From the NCBI GenBank assembly GCA_016222825.1, contig JACRQF010000006.1, positions 62,001 to 126,000 on the forward strand: a DNA stretch of 64,000 nucleotides. Reading direction: 5' to 3'. Made by a program: the position numbers and the translations under genes. Each line of letters starts with the position of its first letter. Within the stretch, counting starts at the first letter, position 1. Shown here piece after piece: positions 32,146-41,582 of this stretch. The notes under the pieces were generated by a model. It was not told where the DNA came from and made no database searches. It saw only the letters and a list, made by a program, of their open reading frames with translations. This DNA comes from Verrucomicrobiota bacterium. GTDB taxonomy: Bacteria > Verrucomicrobiota > Verrucomicrobiia > CAIQCK01.

Positions 32146-35100
32146 TCACGGCTGATACTTGATCCACATCGGCGAGACCCAGACGATTTCGCCGGTGGCG
32201 CCTTCGATGTCGGGGACTTGTTCGCCGCGAACGTAGTAGTAGCTGGTCTGGCCGGGCGTGGCCTTCGTGTCGGTCCAGTTGACGGAGGCTTCCTTCTGGT
32301 TTGGCTCGAACGTGTGGACCACCTCGTCATCCTTGATGATCGTGACGCGCGCGAGCGGTTTGACGCCGACGAGCTTGATGTCGAGCGTCGGTAGTTTGGC
32401 GGTGGTGAATTCCTCGCCCATGAAATGCTCCTTGCCACCGGCCTTGCAGCGCATGTCGGCGAGAATGTGGTCGGTGGCGGCATAAACGCGGCGCTTTTTC
32501 ATCGCATCGAGGATCGCCTCGCGCGTCGGCTCGGGCACCCAGACGTTGCAGTAGCTCAGGTGCGTCGAGCCGTGGTCGCTCGATGACTGGAATGCCAGCC
32601 GGTAGCCCTTCTTGAGCGCGAGGTTGACCATGCCTTTCGGCCGCCAGCCGCCGATGCTCTCGCCTTCGACGGCGGTGAGTTTGGATTTTGACTCGCTGAC
32701 GGCGCTGCGCGGCGCGTCGGGGCGCTCGTAGTTGTTGCGGCAACCTTGGTAGATCTCGACGAACGGCTCGACGACCGGATCGTTGTTCCGCCAGTCGGTG
32801 CCCATGTCGGTGGCGCTGGTGTGCTCGGCGCACACACCGTCGAAGCGGCGCAGATACTTGTAGAGCAACTCCGTATCGGGCGCGGGCGGCGGGTTCTCCA
32901 GTTTCGGGTCGCTGAGCGGCAGACGCGGCAGCGTGCGCACGCCGCGTTTGGCAAAGACCGGGTTGCGGTGGCCTTCGGGGTAGTTGACGCTGCGCTCGTA
33001 GCTATACATCGGCACGAATGCGCCGGGCAGCGTGAAGAGCGTCACGGTCTTCTGCGTGATCCACCACGAGTATTCGCGGCCGTTGCCGTTGTCGTGGTCG
33101 CCGTTGCCGACCCAATCCATGTAGGAGGCGTCGAGCGCGTAGCGATACATGTCGAGCAGCGTGCCGTCGCCGCCGCCGTCGGACGACAGCTCGGTGTGGC
33201 GGTGAAACTCGCCTCGCCAGAGCCGCAGCGTCTCGTTGCCGAGCTTCACGCGGTAGTCGCGGAGGGTGTTCGCCGCCGCGGCTTCTTCCGCAACGGCGGG
33301 CGCGGGTGTGGCCGGCTTTTCGGCAGAAACGACGGCCAATTGTGCCGCGGGCGCGGCCTCGACGCGGCTGATCGTCGCGACAAAGACAGTGTTGTTCGGG
33401 TCAGGCGCGGCGCCGGCGCCGGCGGTTTTCTTGCCCGCGCCTTTGCCGCCGCCGCCATAGGGCGGATGCACGGCGGCGCGGCCGTCACCGGAGTAAGCCA
33501 GTAGCATGTCGCCGTTGGGCAGGGCAGCCCAGCCGGGACGGTTGTCGAGGATGTTGTCGGACCGCGGCAACCAGACCGGCGCAAGCCAGCGTTCGCCATC
33601 CATGCGCGTGACGAACTCGTTGAAGATCGGCCCACTCGCCACGCGCCATTCGCCGCCGGGCGGCCGTCCGCGAAACGCGAGCCACACCTTCCCCTGCGCG
33701 TCAGTGGCGAGCCGCGGGAAACAGGGCGCCATCTGCTGGCGCGCGCCTTGGGTCCGCGCTCCCGCCGACTTCGCCGCCCGCGCTTTGCCCTTGCCTTTGC
33801 CTTTACCGGCGACGACAGCCGGCGCGGCGACAATCGGCGGCGGCTGGAGCCATTCTGTGCCGTTGCGCAACACCTTCGAGCCGAGCGAGCGGCCACCGGT
33901 GAAGATGCCGATGCCCGTCTTCTTCAGCGCGCCGAAGTCCTTGCCCCAGTTCTCGCCGCTCTGCTCCCAGACAATCCAGAGATCGCCCTGGCCGTCGTAG
34001 GCGACTGCCGGCCGCACCTCGAAGTCCAGCGTCGCCGCGACGGGCGTCGCCTTGCCGAACGCGCCGTCCGCGCCGCGCAGCGCGACGCAAATGTCGTGGT
34101 CGCCCTTCTCGTAGGTGTCCCACGCAATGGCGACGTTGCCCTTTTTGTCGGCAGCGATGGCGGGATCCCATTCGTTTGCGGGCGTCGCGGCGATGGCCAC
34201 GGGCGCGCCGAACTTGTCGCCGTCCTGCGTCGCCGCAAAAATGTCGAAACTCTGGCCGCGTCCGCTCATCCAAGTGACAACGATCTTGCCGCTGGCATCG
34301 GTGGCGGCGGCCGGCGCGAAATCGGGGCCGGGCGAGTTGCTGACGTTGACGGGCTTGTCGAGCTTGCCGTCGGCGTAACATCGCGCCATCAACTCCCAGT
34401 TACCGTGGTCGAGGTTCGCGTCGGGATTGACGTGCGACGAGTAGAAGACCCAGGCGCGCCCCGCGCCGTCGAGCGCGAGCGCCGGCCGGTAAACGTCCCC
34501 GCCCGCCTTGCTGACCGGCATCGGCTCGCCCCAGACGCCGCCTTTGCAGACACGCAGCTGCACCTGGTCGCCGCCGGTCTTCTGCGCGAGATAGTCGAGA
34601 TCTTCGGGCTTGGCGATGAGGCGGGCCTTGGCCGCGCGCGCTTCGATGGCGGGCTTGACCTCCGGCGTGGCGACCGCTTCGCGCGCGCCAGGGAAATCCT
34701 TGCCGCGCGTGAACGCGACGTAGGCGACATAGACGTTGCCGTCCCTATCCGCGACGGCGGCGGGATAATCCTCGTCGGCTGGCGTCTCGGCGACGGCCGC
34801 AGCTACAGGCGCGCGCTCGATTTCCAGGTTGCCTTCGAGCCGCAGCAACCGCTTGCCGAAAGGCAGGTCGCTCAGTTTGAACTTCGCCTCGCCGGGCTTG
34901 GTGGTGATCACGATCTCCGACGACGGCATCACGTCGACGAGCGTGATGATGACACCGTTGTCGCCGATGGGCATCGGCTTGCCGGCACGGACCTTCTCGC
35001 GCTGCGCGGAACTCTGCACCGGGATGGACCGCGTCTTCACCGTCCACTCATTGCCCTCGGCCTTGTCCATCGGCGTCCAGCGCCAGCCGTGAATCTCGAC

Positions 35101-35247
35101 GACCTTGCCGGGCGTGGCGGTGACGCTGCCGCTCCAGTCCGTGCCTTCCGCGTCCTTCATGCCGAAACGCACGCGCAACGTGACGGCGTCGGCGGCTGTT
35201 GCCAGCGCCACCGCCGACAAAAGACCGACGAGGATGAGTGCTTTCAT
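32146..35247 (-). CDS. Large secreted DUF3604 protein with propeller-like region
   Basis: The start is ATG 35247, giving a signal peptide (MKALILVGLLSAVALATAADA) and 1033 residues. The N-terminal part includes a beta-rich region; the middle (~200-640) has WD/sialidase-like repeats of the form PAVAYDGQGDLWIVWEQSG and PAIAADKKGNVAIAWDTYE. The C-terminal ~350 residues are DUF3604, a PHP-like metal site family: LWRGEFHRHTELSSDGGGDG, DWVGNGDHDNGN, then FVEIYQGCRNNYE and FQSSSDHGSTHLSYC. The function of DUF3604 is unsettled. A Lys/Ala/Gly-rich linker occurs mid-protein (VAGKGKGKGKARAAKSAG). Confidence 0.85.
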   Translation of the reverse strand: MKALILVGLLSAVALATAADAVTLRVRFGMKDAEGTDWSGSVTATPGKVVEIHGWRWTPMDKAEGNEWTVKTRSIPVQSSAQREKVRAGKPMPIGDNGVIITLVDVMPSSEIVITTKPGEAKFKLSDLPFGKRLLRLEGNLEIERAPVAAAVAETPADEDYPAAVADRDGNVYVAYVAFTRGKDFPGAREAVATPEVKPAIEARAAKARLIAKPEDLDYLAQKTGGDQVQLRVCKGGVWGEPMPVSKAGGDVYRPALALDGAGRAWVFYSSHVNPDANLDHGNWELMARCYADGKLDKPVNVSNSPGPDFAPAAATDASGKIVVTWMSGRGQSFDIFAATQDGDKFGAPVAIAATPANEWDPAIAADKKGNVAIAWDTYEKGDHDICVALRGADGAFGKATPVAATLDFEVRPAVAYDGQGDLWIVWEQSGENWGKDFGALKKTGIGIFTGGRSLGSKVLRNGTEWLQPPPIVAAPAVVAGKGKGKGKARAAKSAGARTQGARQQMAPCFPRLATDAQGKVWLAFRGRPPGGEWRVASGPIFNEFVTRMDGERWLAPVWLPRSDNILDNRPGWAALPNGDMLLAYSGDGRAAVHPPYGGGGKGAGKKTAGAGAAPDPNNTVFVATISRVEAAPAAQLAVVSAEKPATPAPAVAEEAAAANTLRDYRVKLGNETLRLWRGEFHRHTELSSDGGGDGTLLDMYRYALDASYMDWVGNGDHDNGNGREYSWWITQKTVTLFTLPGAFVPMYSYERSVNYPEGHRNPVFAKRGVRTLPRLPLSDPKLENPPPAPDTELLYKYLRRFDGVCAEHTSATDMGTDWRNNDPVVEPFVEIYQGCRNNYERPDAPRSAVSESKSKLTAVEGESIGGWRPKGMVNLALKKGYRLAFQSSSDHGSTHLSYCNVWVPEPTREAILDAMKKRRVYAATDHILADMRCKAGGKEHFMGEEFTTAKLPTLDIKLVGVKPLARVTIIKDDEVVHTFEPNQKEASVNWTDTKATPGQTSYYYVRGEQVPDIEGATGEIVWVSPMWIKYQP

Positions 35248-35270
35248 GGTGGATCCTTCTGTTGCGTTTG

Positions 35271-36176
35271 TCACTGCGGTCCGATCAAACTCACGCCCGC
35301 CGGCGCCTGGCCGCCGCGAGTGTCCACGATCACCTTGCGCGCCCTGGCCAGGCATTGCTCCAGCGTTTCCAGATAAAGCCGGTTGCGCGTGTCCTCCGGC
35401 GCCGTCTGGTATTTCGCAAACACCTCCCGCACCCGCTGCGCCGCGCCGCTGGCGACCTCGATCTTCTCCTGCCGATACGCCTCCGCGAGCCGCTCGACGC
35501 GGTAAGCCTCGCCCTGCGCCTTCGGAATGAGGTCGTTGGCGTAACCGTGCGCCTCCTCCGAAAGCCGGAAGCGGTCGGCCTTCGCGCTGACCACGTCGTT
35601 GAACGCCGCCGCGACCTCCGGCGGCGGATAGACGCGCTGGATGTTCACGGAGTTGATGCTCACGCCCGCGCGGAAGTCGCCCGCCAGCGCCGCCAGCCGC
35701 TCCTGCACGCGCTGCTGGATCTCGACGCGCTTCTCGTAAAGCACTTCCTCCACCGGCATCCGGCCGACGACTTCGAGCAGCGCGTTCTTAGCCGCCGCCT
35801 TGAGCAAATCTTCGGGCGCGACGCTGCCGAAGAGGTAATCGCCCGGCTCGGCGATGTTGTATTGGACCACCAGCTCGACGTTGACGATGTTCTTGTCGCC
35901 GCTGAGCAGTTCAACCTCCGCCGGCGACGGCGTCCAGCCGGTCACCTGTCCCGCGAGCGCCACGCCGAGGCCGAGCCGTTTCGTTTCGCGCGCTTTCAGC
36001 CGTGTCACCGCGTCGCACGGCCACGGCAGCTTCACATGGATGCCTGGCGGCACGCGGTCGTCCACGACGCGCCCGAACCGGCAGAGCACGCCCTGCTCGT
36101 CGGTGGCGATCATGTAGAACGCCGTCGCCAGCCAGCCAGCGAGGACGAGTCCTGGTATCCAGCGCGTCAGTTTCAC
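35271..36176 (-). CDS. HflK-like SPFH (band 7) membrane protein
   Basis: A 301-residue protein with one N-terminal membrane helix (WIPGLVLAGWLATAFYMIA) and an SPFH domain: EQGVLCRFGRVVDDRVPPGIHVKLPWP, VNVELVVQYNIAEPGDYLF, ALLEVVGRMPVEEVLYEKR, then a long coiled coil and YLETLEQCLARARKVIVDT. It matches HflK of the FtsH-modulating HflKC pair, but no HflC gene is adjacent. It starts with GTG, overlapping the previous gene's stop by GTGA. Confidence 0.85.
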   Translation of the reverse strand: MKLTRWIPGLVLAGWLATAFYMIATDEQGVLCRFGRVVDDRVPPGIHVKLPWPCDAVTRLKARETKRLGLGVALAGQVTGWTPSPAEVELLSGDKNIVNVELVVQYNIAEPGDYLFGSVAPEDLLKAAAKNALLEVVGRMPVEEVLYEKRVEIQQRVQERLAALAGDFRAGVSINSVNIQRVYPPPEVAAAFNDVVSAKADRFRLSEEAHGYANDLIPKAQGEAYRVERLAEAYRQEKIEVASGAAQRVREVFAKYQTAPEDTRNRLYLETLEQCLARARKVIVDTRGGQAPAGVSLIGPQ

Positions 36177-37510
36177 GCGTCGCCCTCCCCAGTGCTGCTT
36201 GAATGTGGGAGAGGCCTCAGCGCCCCGACCCTGCCGTTGCTACAACTGGTAAACTGTAACGGTGCAGTCAGCCGCAGCCAGCCCCTCTCCCTAACCCATC
36301 GGATGGCGAGAGGGAATCTGTTCGCGCCTTCGTGAGCGCGTCCACCATTCAGCGAGCCGTGTCGCGACGCCTGAGGTTTCTCCCGCTCCCTCGCTGCTGG
36401 GGAGAGGGGCTGTTCGCGTTGCGGCGCGGCCATCGTCGCAGCCGCCAGTAACCACGCACCCGTGCCCCAGTCGAAAGTGCCGAGCGGACGGGACGCGTAG
36501 TTCTCGTAATCGCCCGGCCCCGTGCCGCTGGAGACGCCGATAACGCGGCCTTCGTCGCTAATCTGTTTAGCCAGCGCGGCCCATGTGGGTTGCAGCACGC
36601 CCACGTCGTCGAGTCTTAGCAAGCCCTCGCGATGGGCCTCGGCCAGCGCGTAGAGGAACATCGCGCTCGCCGATGTCTCCAGATACGAGTCGGGCCGGTC
36701 CATCACCGTGTGCCACAGCCCGCTCGCCTTGTCCTGCGCCGCGAGCACCGCCTTCGCAAGCCGCGCGAACTCCTTCGACCGCGCGGCGTAATCCGTCGAG
36801 CTGCGGTTCAGCGCCCGCAACACCTCGACGTAAGACATCAGCGTCCAGCCGTTGCCGCGCGCCCAGAGCGTGCCGACGGGCTGTTGCTTCGGCTCGCTAT
36901 ACATGTGCCAGAACAAGCCGCTCTTCTGTTCCTGGTTGTGGCGCGCGAACACGGCGAGTTGCTTCGATGCTTCGGCCACCAACTCCGGTTTCCCTGCGGC
37001 CGCGGCGTAGCGCACATAAACGGGGCATGCCATGTAGAGCGTGTCCACCCACAGCTCGTGATTGTCCCGCCAATGCCCCAACCCGCCGTCCGCCGTGCGC
37101 GTCGCCTGTTGCATGAACTCCACGATCCGCCCGGCCATGTCGAGGTAGCGTTTTTCCTTCGTCTCCTTGTGGAGCATCAGCACCGGCAGTCCCGGCCCCC
37201 AATGCCCACAGTAGCCGCCGCGCTTGCCGCTGCCGTTCAGCACCGGCTCAATGCCCTGCTCATGCCAATGATCGGCCCACTGGCGGACGTAGTTGATATA
37301 GCGTGGCTCCTTCAGCACCTCACCCGCGCGCATCATGCCCGCCATCAACACGCCTTCGCCCCAGTTGAACTTCACCGGTCTGGCGTGCTCTTCGATGACG
37401 CGGTCCGCCACCTTGCGAATCAGCGGCTGCGGGTCTGGCTTCAGCGGCTCTGCCGCCACGACGAAACCGGTCGCCGCCAAGGCCCACGCCATCATGAGTA
37501 GCTGTCTCAT
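36173..37510 (-). CDS. Secreted GH88/GH105-like unsaturated glycosyl hydrolase
   Basis: The start is ATG 37510, giving a signal peptide (MRQLLMMAWALAATGFVVAA) and 445 residues. The alpha6/alpha6 barrel carries FNWGEGVLMAGMMRAGEV, GHWRDNHELWVDTLYMACPVY, WARGNGWTLMSYVEVLRAL and YLETSASAMFLYALAEA, a pattern of unsaturated rhamnogalacturonyl hydrolases with Asp in WVDTLYM as catalytic candidate. The domain ends near residue 360 (FDWGTGAWLLAAATMAA). The last ~85 residues are read-through of a dispersed intergenic repeat, not enzyme sequence. Likely role: pectin or polysaccharide lyase product breakdown in the periplasm. Confidence 0.85.
   Translation of the reverse strand: MRQLLMMAWALAATGFVVAAEPLKPDPQPLIRKVADRVIEEHARPVKFNWGEGVLMAGMMRAGEVLKEPRYINYVRQWADHWHEQGIEPVLNGSGKRGGYCGHWGPGLPVLMLHKETKEKRYLDMAGRIVEFMQQATRTADGGLGHWRDNHELWVDTLYMACPVYVRYAAAAGKPELVAEASKQLAVFARHNQEQKSGLFWHMYSEPKQQPVGTLWARGNGWTLMSYVEVLRALNRSSTDYAARSKEFARLAKAVLAAQDKASGLWHTVMDRPDSYLETSASAMFLYALAEAHREGLLRLDDVGVLQPTWAALAKQISDEGRVIGVSSGTGPGDYENYASRPLGTFDWGTGAWLLAAATMAAPQREQPLSPAAREREKPQASRHGSLNGGRAHEGANRFPLAIRWVRERGWLRLTAPLQFTSCSNGRVGALRPLPHSSSTGEGDA
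36282..36425. repeat. Dispersed intergenic repeat absorbed into a coding 3' end
   Basis: The segment contains cagcccctctccctaaccca at one end and ctcgctgctggggagagggg at the other, which are roughly inverted, around gaatggtggacgcgctcacg on the minus strand. The hydrolase frame runs through it, adding a low-complexity Arg/Pro-rich tail. Confidence 0.5.
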
Positions 37511-37669
37511 TGTTCCGCTCCAGTGTTGCGATCCTGTCGTTGCTTGGCCGCCAGTGAAACACATTCGCCCTCCAGTCGTCACTCCTAGAGTTTCAAGCGG
37601 GCGCGGTGAATCCAAACACGGCTTGCTTCGACTCCGGGATGTTCTAAAGTCAGTGCCACGCTCAATGTC

Positions 37670-38890
37670 ATGACGCACACGCCTTCGAACCGGAAGAAAC
37701 TGCGCAAAAAGGTGTTTCCTTTCCTGGCGCGGCTGGCTCTCTGCTTTCTGGTCGTTGAGCTTGCGTGTTTCGCGGGTTACATGGCGTGCTGCCGGTTCTT
37801 CCCATCCGTGGTGGCGGAGGCTGGCGTGGACAGTTTTTTTGCCCGACTCAAATCGGATGACCTTGGTTCCATTGCCGCCCACTATGACCCGTTGTTGGGC
37901 TGGGATTTGCAGCCCGGCCTGCAACGTGAAGAGACAAACTCCGCCGGCAGCAACTACACCGTGCGGACGAACGCGGACCGGTCGCGAGTGGACCGTCTTC
38001 ACACCGGCAAGCCCTGCATCGTGGTTTACGGGGATTCCTTTGCCCAAGGCGTCGAAGTCAACGGCGACGAAACCTGGGCGTCCCTGCTGGAAGCAGAATT
38101 GCAGCAGGATGTCCGCAACTTCGGCGTCCACGGCTACAGCCCGCTTCAGGCCGTGCTCAAGTATCAGCGCCACATCGAGGCAGGTCTGGCGCCCGCGCTG
38201 GCCATCCTCACGGTTTATGAGGAGAACATGGACCGGCTGGTCAACGCCAACCGCTTCTTCATCGGCGGAATGATGCACCCGCTGAGTTTCTCGCCCTGCC
38301 TGGAGCCGGCGCGCGGCACGGTGCGATTCCACGGCAACGTCCTCCACACTGACTTTGGCGATTCGTTTGACCGGCGCGACCTGAAACGGGCCGTTGGCAG
38401 AAGCGCGGACATTGATTTCTGGGCCGGCTTCAAGCTGCGGGCGGGATTTCCGTATTCGTTTGGACTCGCCCGCTGCGTGGTTCATCACGTCCGCTACGGT
38501 CGCGCCGCGCGCGGGTTCAACCTGTGGCAAACCCCTGAAGGCGCGATGGCAATGGATGACGTGTTAGACCGCTATCTGGAGACCAGCCAGCGCCGCGGTA
38601 TCACGCCGGTGGTTCTCTTCATCCCCGACGTGCAGCGGTGGAAGGACGGCCGGCGACAGCCCCAATACACGAACTACGCGCGCGGCCTGAAGACCCGCAA
38701 ACCTTCGTTGACGGTCGTGGACATCGCGGAGGCGGAATTCGAGCCGGCGCGGTTCAACGTCTCCCGCTTCAAAGGCCACGCCTCCGTTTACGGGAACCGC
38801 GTCATCGCCTCCCATTTAACTCCTCGCATCAAGGCGGCTCTCGCCTTGGATCCGGAGGCGGGGCGAGGTCAGGATGAGAGCAAACGCTAG
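37670..38890 (+). CDS. SGNH/GDSL-like hydrolase, membrane anchored
   Basis: A 406-residue protein with an N-terminal membrane anchor (LARLALCFLVVELACFAGYMACC). CIVVYGDSFAQGVEVNGDETWASLL is the SGNH block I with the Ser nucleophile, RNFGVHGYSPLQAVLKY carries block II Gly, and ILTVYEENM replaces the usual block III GxND. The last part, VSRFKGHASVYGNRVIASHL, supplies a His (H in GHASVYGN). It could be a polysaccharide O-acetyl esterase. Its 3' end overlaps the regulator gene start. Confidence 0.75.
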   Translation: MTHTPSNRKKLRKKVFPFLARLALCFLVVELACFAGYMACCRFFPSVVAEAGVDSFFARLKSDDLGSIAAHYDPLLGWDLQPGLQREETNSAGSNYTVRTNADRSRVDRLHTGKPCIVVYGDSFAQGVEVNGDETWASLLEAELQQDVRNFGVHGYSPLQAVLKYQRHIEAGLAPALAILTVYEENMDRLVNANRFFIGGMMHPLSFSPCLEPARGTVRFHGNVLHTDFGDSFDRRDLKRAVGRSADIDFWAGFKLRAGFPYSFGLARCVVHHVRYGRAARGFNLWQTPEGAMAMDDVLDRYLETSQRRGITPVVLFIPDVQRWKDGRRQPQYTNYARGLKTRKPSLTVVDIAEAEFEPARFNVSRFKGHASVYGNRVIASHLTPRIKAALALDPEAGRGQDESKR

Positions 38891-40073
38891 ACGTATGCGA
38901 CACGTCGCCCTGATTTACGATGCCCGGCAGCTCTATGACGTGAAGGTCATGGCCGGTGTCGCCGCGTATGTGCGCAAGCTGGCCAACTGGAGCGTGTATA
39001 TCGAGGAGAACTCGCTCGGCGACCAGCGCCTGCCCGACTTGAGGACCTGGCACGGCGACGGCATCATCGCCGACTTCGACGATCCGCGTGTCGCGGCGCA
39101 GGTCACCGCCTCGCGCATCCCGTCGGTCGGCTTTGGCGGCGGCTTCGGATGGTATGATCCTGCCTCGCGCATTCCCTATTTCCATCCGAACAATCGCGCC
39201 ATTTCCCGGCTCGCGGCCGAGCACCTGTTAGATCGTGGCTTTCATAACTTTGCGTTCTGTGGGTATCCCGCGAGCATCGTCAACGGTTGGTCTCAGGAGC
39301 GCGGCCAGGAGTTTGCCGAGCGCGTCGGCGAGTCGGGTTTCGCGTGCAGCACTTATGCGGGCAAACATCGCACGACGCGGAACTGGGAAGGCTTCCGCGC
39401 GTCGCTGGGCCGATGGCTGGCTTCGCTGCCCAAACCGGTGGGACTGATGGCTGCCGACGACAAACGCGCGCGTCAGGTTCTGGAAGTCTGCCGCCTCGCG
39501 GGCATCCAGGTGCCGGATGAAGTGGCCGTGATTGGCGTGGACAACGACGAGATGCTTTGCCAACTGAGCCATCCGTCGTTGAGCAGCATCGAGTCGGGCG
39601 CGCGGCGCGTGGGGCACGAGGCGGCGGCATTGCTCGATCAGTTGATGTCCGGCAAGCGGCCGCGCAGACACAAGTTCGTCGCCGACCCGGAAGGCGTGGT
39701 GACCCGGCAGTCCACGGACGTGCTGGCGGTGGATGACAGCGAAGTGGCTCGCGCAGTCGCGATGATTCGCGCGAACGGCACTGCGGGCGCGACCGTCCAG
39801 AATGTTTGCGACGCGCTGAAGCTTTCGCGCTCCACGCTGGAGTTGCGGTTCAAGCGGGCGATGGGCCGGACGTTGTTCGCGGAGATTCGCCGCGTGCAGC
39901 TTCAACGCGCCGAATGTCTTGTTCGCGAAAGCGACCTGACGCTGAAACAGATCGCCGCCCAGTCCGGCTTTGGTTCTGTGCAGCACATGACGACGCTCTT
40001 CGCGGCGCGATTTGGCAGTCCTCCCGCCACATATCGGCGGCAAGCTTCCTCGCGATTTGCCTCCAGAGGCTGA
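38874..40073 (+). CDS. XylR-type AraC-family transcriptional regulator
   Basis: About 399 residues from ATG 38874 (GAGG upstream), or 392 from ATG 38895. The N-terminal LacI-like sugar-binding domain includes HVALIYDARQLYDVKVMAGV, GIIADFDDPRVA, HLLDRGFHNFAFCGYP, GLMAADDKRARQVLEVCR and VAVIGVDNDEMLCQLSHPSLSSIE. The C-terminal AraC double HTH has VQNVCDALKLSRSTLELRFK and LKQIAAQSGFGSVQHMTTLF. Such proteins activate sugar catabolic genes. It lies 101 bp before two Gfo/Idh genes and probably controls them. Confidence 0.93.
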   Translation: MRANARRMRHVALIYDARQLYDVKVMAGVAAYVRKLANWSVYIEENSLGDQRLPDLRTWHGDGIIADFDDPRVAAQVTASRIPSVGFGGGFGWYDPASRIPYFHPNNRAISRLAAEHLLDRGFHNFAFCGYPASIVNGWSQERGQEFAERVGESGFACSTYAGKHRTTRNWEGFRASLGRWLASLPKPVGLMAADDKRARQVLEVCRLAGIQVPDEVAVIGVDNDEMLCQLSHPSLSSIESGARRVGHEAAALLDQLMSGKRPRRHKFVADPEGVVTRQSTDVLAVDDSEVARAVAMIRANGTAGATVQNVCDALKLSRSTLELRFKRAMGRTLFAEIRRVQLQRAECLVRESDLTLKQIAAQSGFGSVQHMTTLFAARFGSPPATYRRQASSRFASRG

Positions 40074-40174
40074 CTTTCTCCGTCGGAAGATTCTGTAAAA
40101 GAAAAGCGTGTTTTTGTAAAAGGGTGTTCTTGTCGCGCGCGCCGAACCTCGCTAACGCTACTGCCAGAACAACC

Positions 40175-41542
40175 ATGAAAACCAAGACACCGTCCTCCCA
40201 ACCCACCTCTCAACCTACGCGCCGCGAGTTTCTCCAATGGAGCGGCAAGGCCGTCGCCGCCACTGCGCTCGCCGGCGTCGCCGTTCCCCACGTCCACGCC
40301 GCGGGCAGCAACGCCATCAATCTCGCCCTCATCGGTTGCGGCGGCCGCGGCAGCGGCGCGGTCGTCAACGCCCTCGAATCCGCCAACGGTCCCGCCAAGC
40401 TCGTCGTCATGGCCGACCTCTTCGAGGACCGGCTCAAGCGCTCACACAAGGCGCTGAAGGACAAGTTTGGCGACAACGTGGACGTGCCCGCCGACCGCCA
40501 GTTCATCGGCTTCGACGCCTACAAGAAGGCGATTGATACGTTGCGGCCGGGCGACGTGGCGATGCTGACCGGCTACGCCGGCTTCCGGCCTGGGCAATTG
40601 GAATACGCCGTCGAGAAGGGCGTGAACGTCTTCATGGAGAAATCGTTCGCGGCCGATCCGCCGGGATGCCGTCGCGTCATCGCAGCGGGCGAGGCTGCGG
40701 AGAAGAAGGGCCTGAAGATCGCCGCCGGCCTCATGTGCCGCCATTCGCGCAACCGTCAGGAACTCATCCGCCGCATTCGCGAGGGAGAACTGGGACAGAT
40801 CCAACTCATCCGCGCCTACCGCATGGGTGCAAGCGGCCCGCTGCGCCCGCGCCCGGCGGATGTGAAAGACCTGCATTATCAAATCCGAAACTTCACGAAG
40901 TTTCTCTGGGTCTCCGGCGGCCTCTGGGCGGAGATGGACATTCACCAGATTGACGAGATTTGCTGGCTCAAGGGCGAGTATCCCGTGAGCGCGCACGGCA
41001 TCGGCGGTCGCGTGGCCAACAGCAAGGATTGCAGCCAGAACCTCGACTCGTTCTCGGTGGAGTGGACGTTCGCCGACGGCACGAAGGCCTACGACGTGGT
41101 CCGCTACATCCCGAAGTGTTATGAGGAGTTCACCACCTTCGTCCACGGCACCAAGTGCGCTGCGCAGTTCTCCGGCCCGATCCATGCCAGCACCGTGCAC
41201 ACCTACAAGGACCAGCGTTGCACGCCGGACAACATCGCATGGGAGGCGGAGAAGGAGCCGATCACAATCTATCAGGCGGAATGGGACGCGTTGTTCGACG
41301 CCATCCGCAACAACAAGCCGCACAATGAGGCCAAGCGCGCGGCAATGACCAACCTGGCCGATATCATGGGCCGCGCGGCGGTGCACATGGGCCGCGTCAT
41401 TACGTGGGACGAAGCGATGAAATCGGACTTCAAGTTCTGCCCGAACATTGATAGTCTTACCGACGATAGCGAGCCGCCGGTCAAGGCCGACGCCAACGGC
41501 TGCTACCCCGTGCCGATCCCGGGACAGTGGACGGAGATTTGA
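40175..41542 (+). CDS. Tat-exported Gfo/Idh/MocA oxidoreductase
   Basis: The start is ATG 40175, giving 455 residues. The Tat signal is TRREFLQWSGKAVAATALAG; then INLALIGCGGRGSGAVVNAL, FMEKSFAADPPGCRRVI and AAGLMCRHSRNRQELIRRI follow. The C-terminal domain has WVSGGLWAEMDIHQIDEICW and a final NIMGRAAVHMGRV-like segment (DIMGRAAVHMGRVITWDEA). It is related to the 14.3 kb protein but clearly different. The adjacent regulator suggests a specific sugar as inducer and substrate. Confidence 0.92.
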   Translation: MKTKTPSSQPTSQPTRREFLQWSGKAVAATALAGVAVPHVHAAGSNAINLALIGCGGRGSGAVVNALESANGPAKLVVMADLFEDRLKRSHKALKDKFGDNVDVPADRQFIGFDAYKKAIDTLRPGDVAMLTGYAGFRPGQLEYAVEKGVNVFMEKSFAADPPGCRRVIAAGEAAEKKGLKIAAGLMCRHSRNRQELIRRIREGELGQIQLIRAYRMGASGPLRPRPADVKDLHYQIRNFTKFLWVSGGLWAEMDIHQIDEICWLKGEYPVSAHGIGGRVANSKDCSQNLDSFSVEWTFADGTKAYDVVRYIPKCYEEFTTFVHGTKCAAQFSGPIHASTVHTYKDQRCTPDNIAWEAEKEPITIYQAEWDALFDAIRNNKPHNEAKRAAMTNLADIMGRAAVHMGRVITWDEAMKSDFKFCPNIDSLTDDSEPPVKADANGCYPVPIPGQWTEI

Positions 41543-41582
41543 CGCACCAACGAACTGCCACCAGCACATAAGGAGAACTGCC

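Noticed and set aside
36173-38530. 785-residue ORF as one protein
   Set aside because: The upstream half is antisense to the SGNH hydrolase gene; the hydrolase starts at 37510 with a clear signal peptide.
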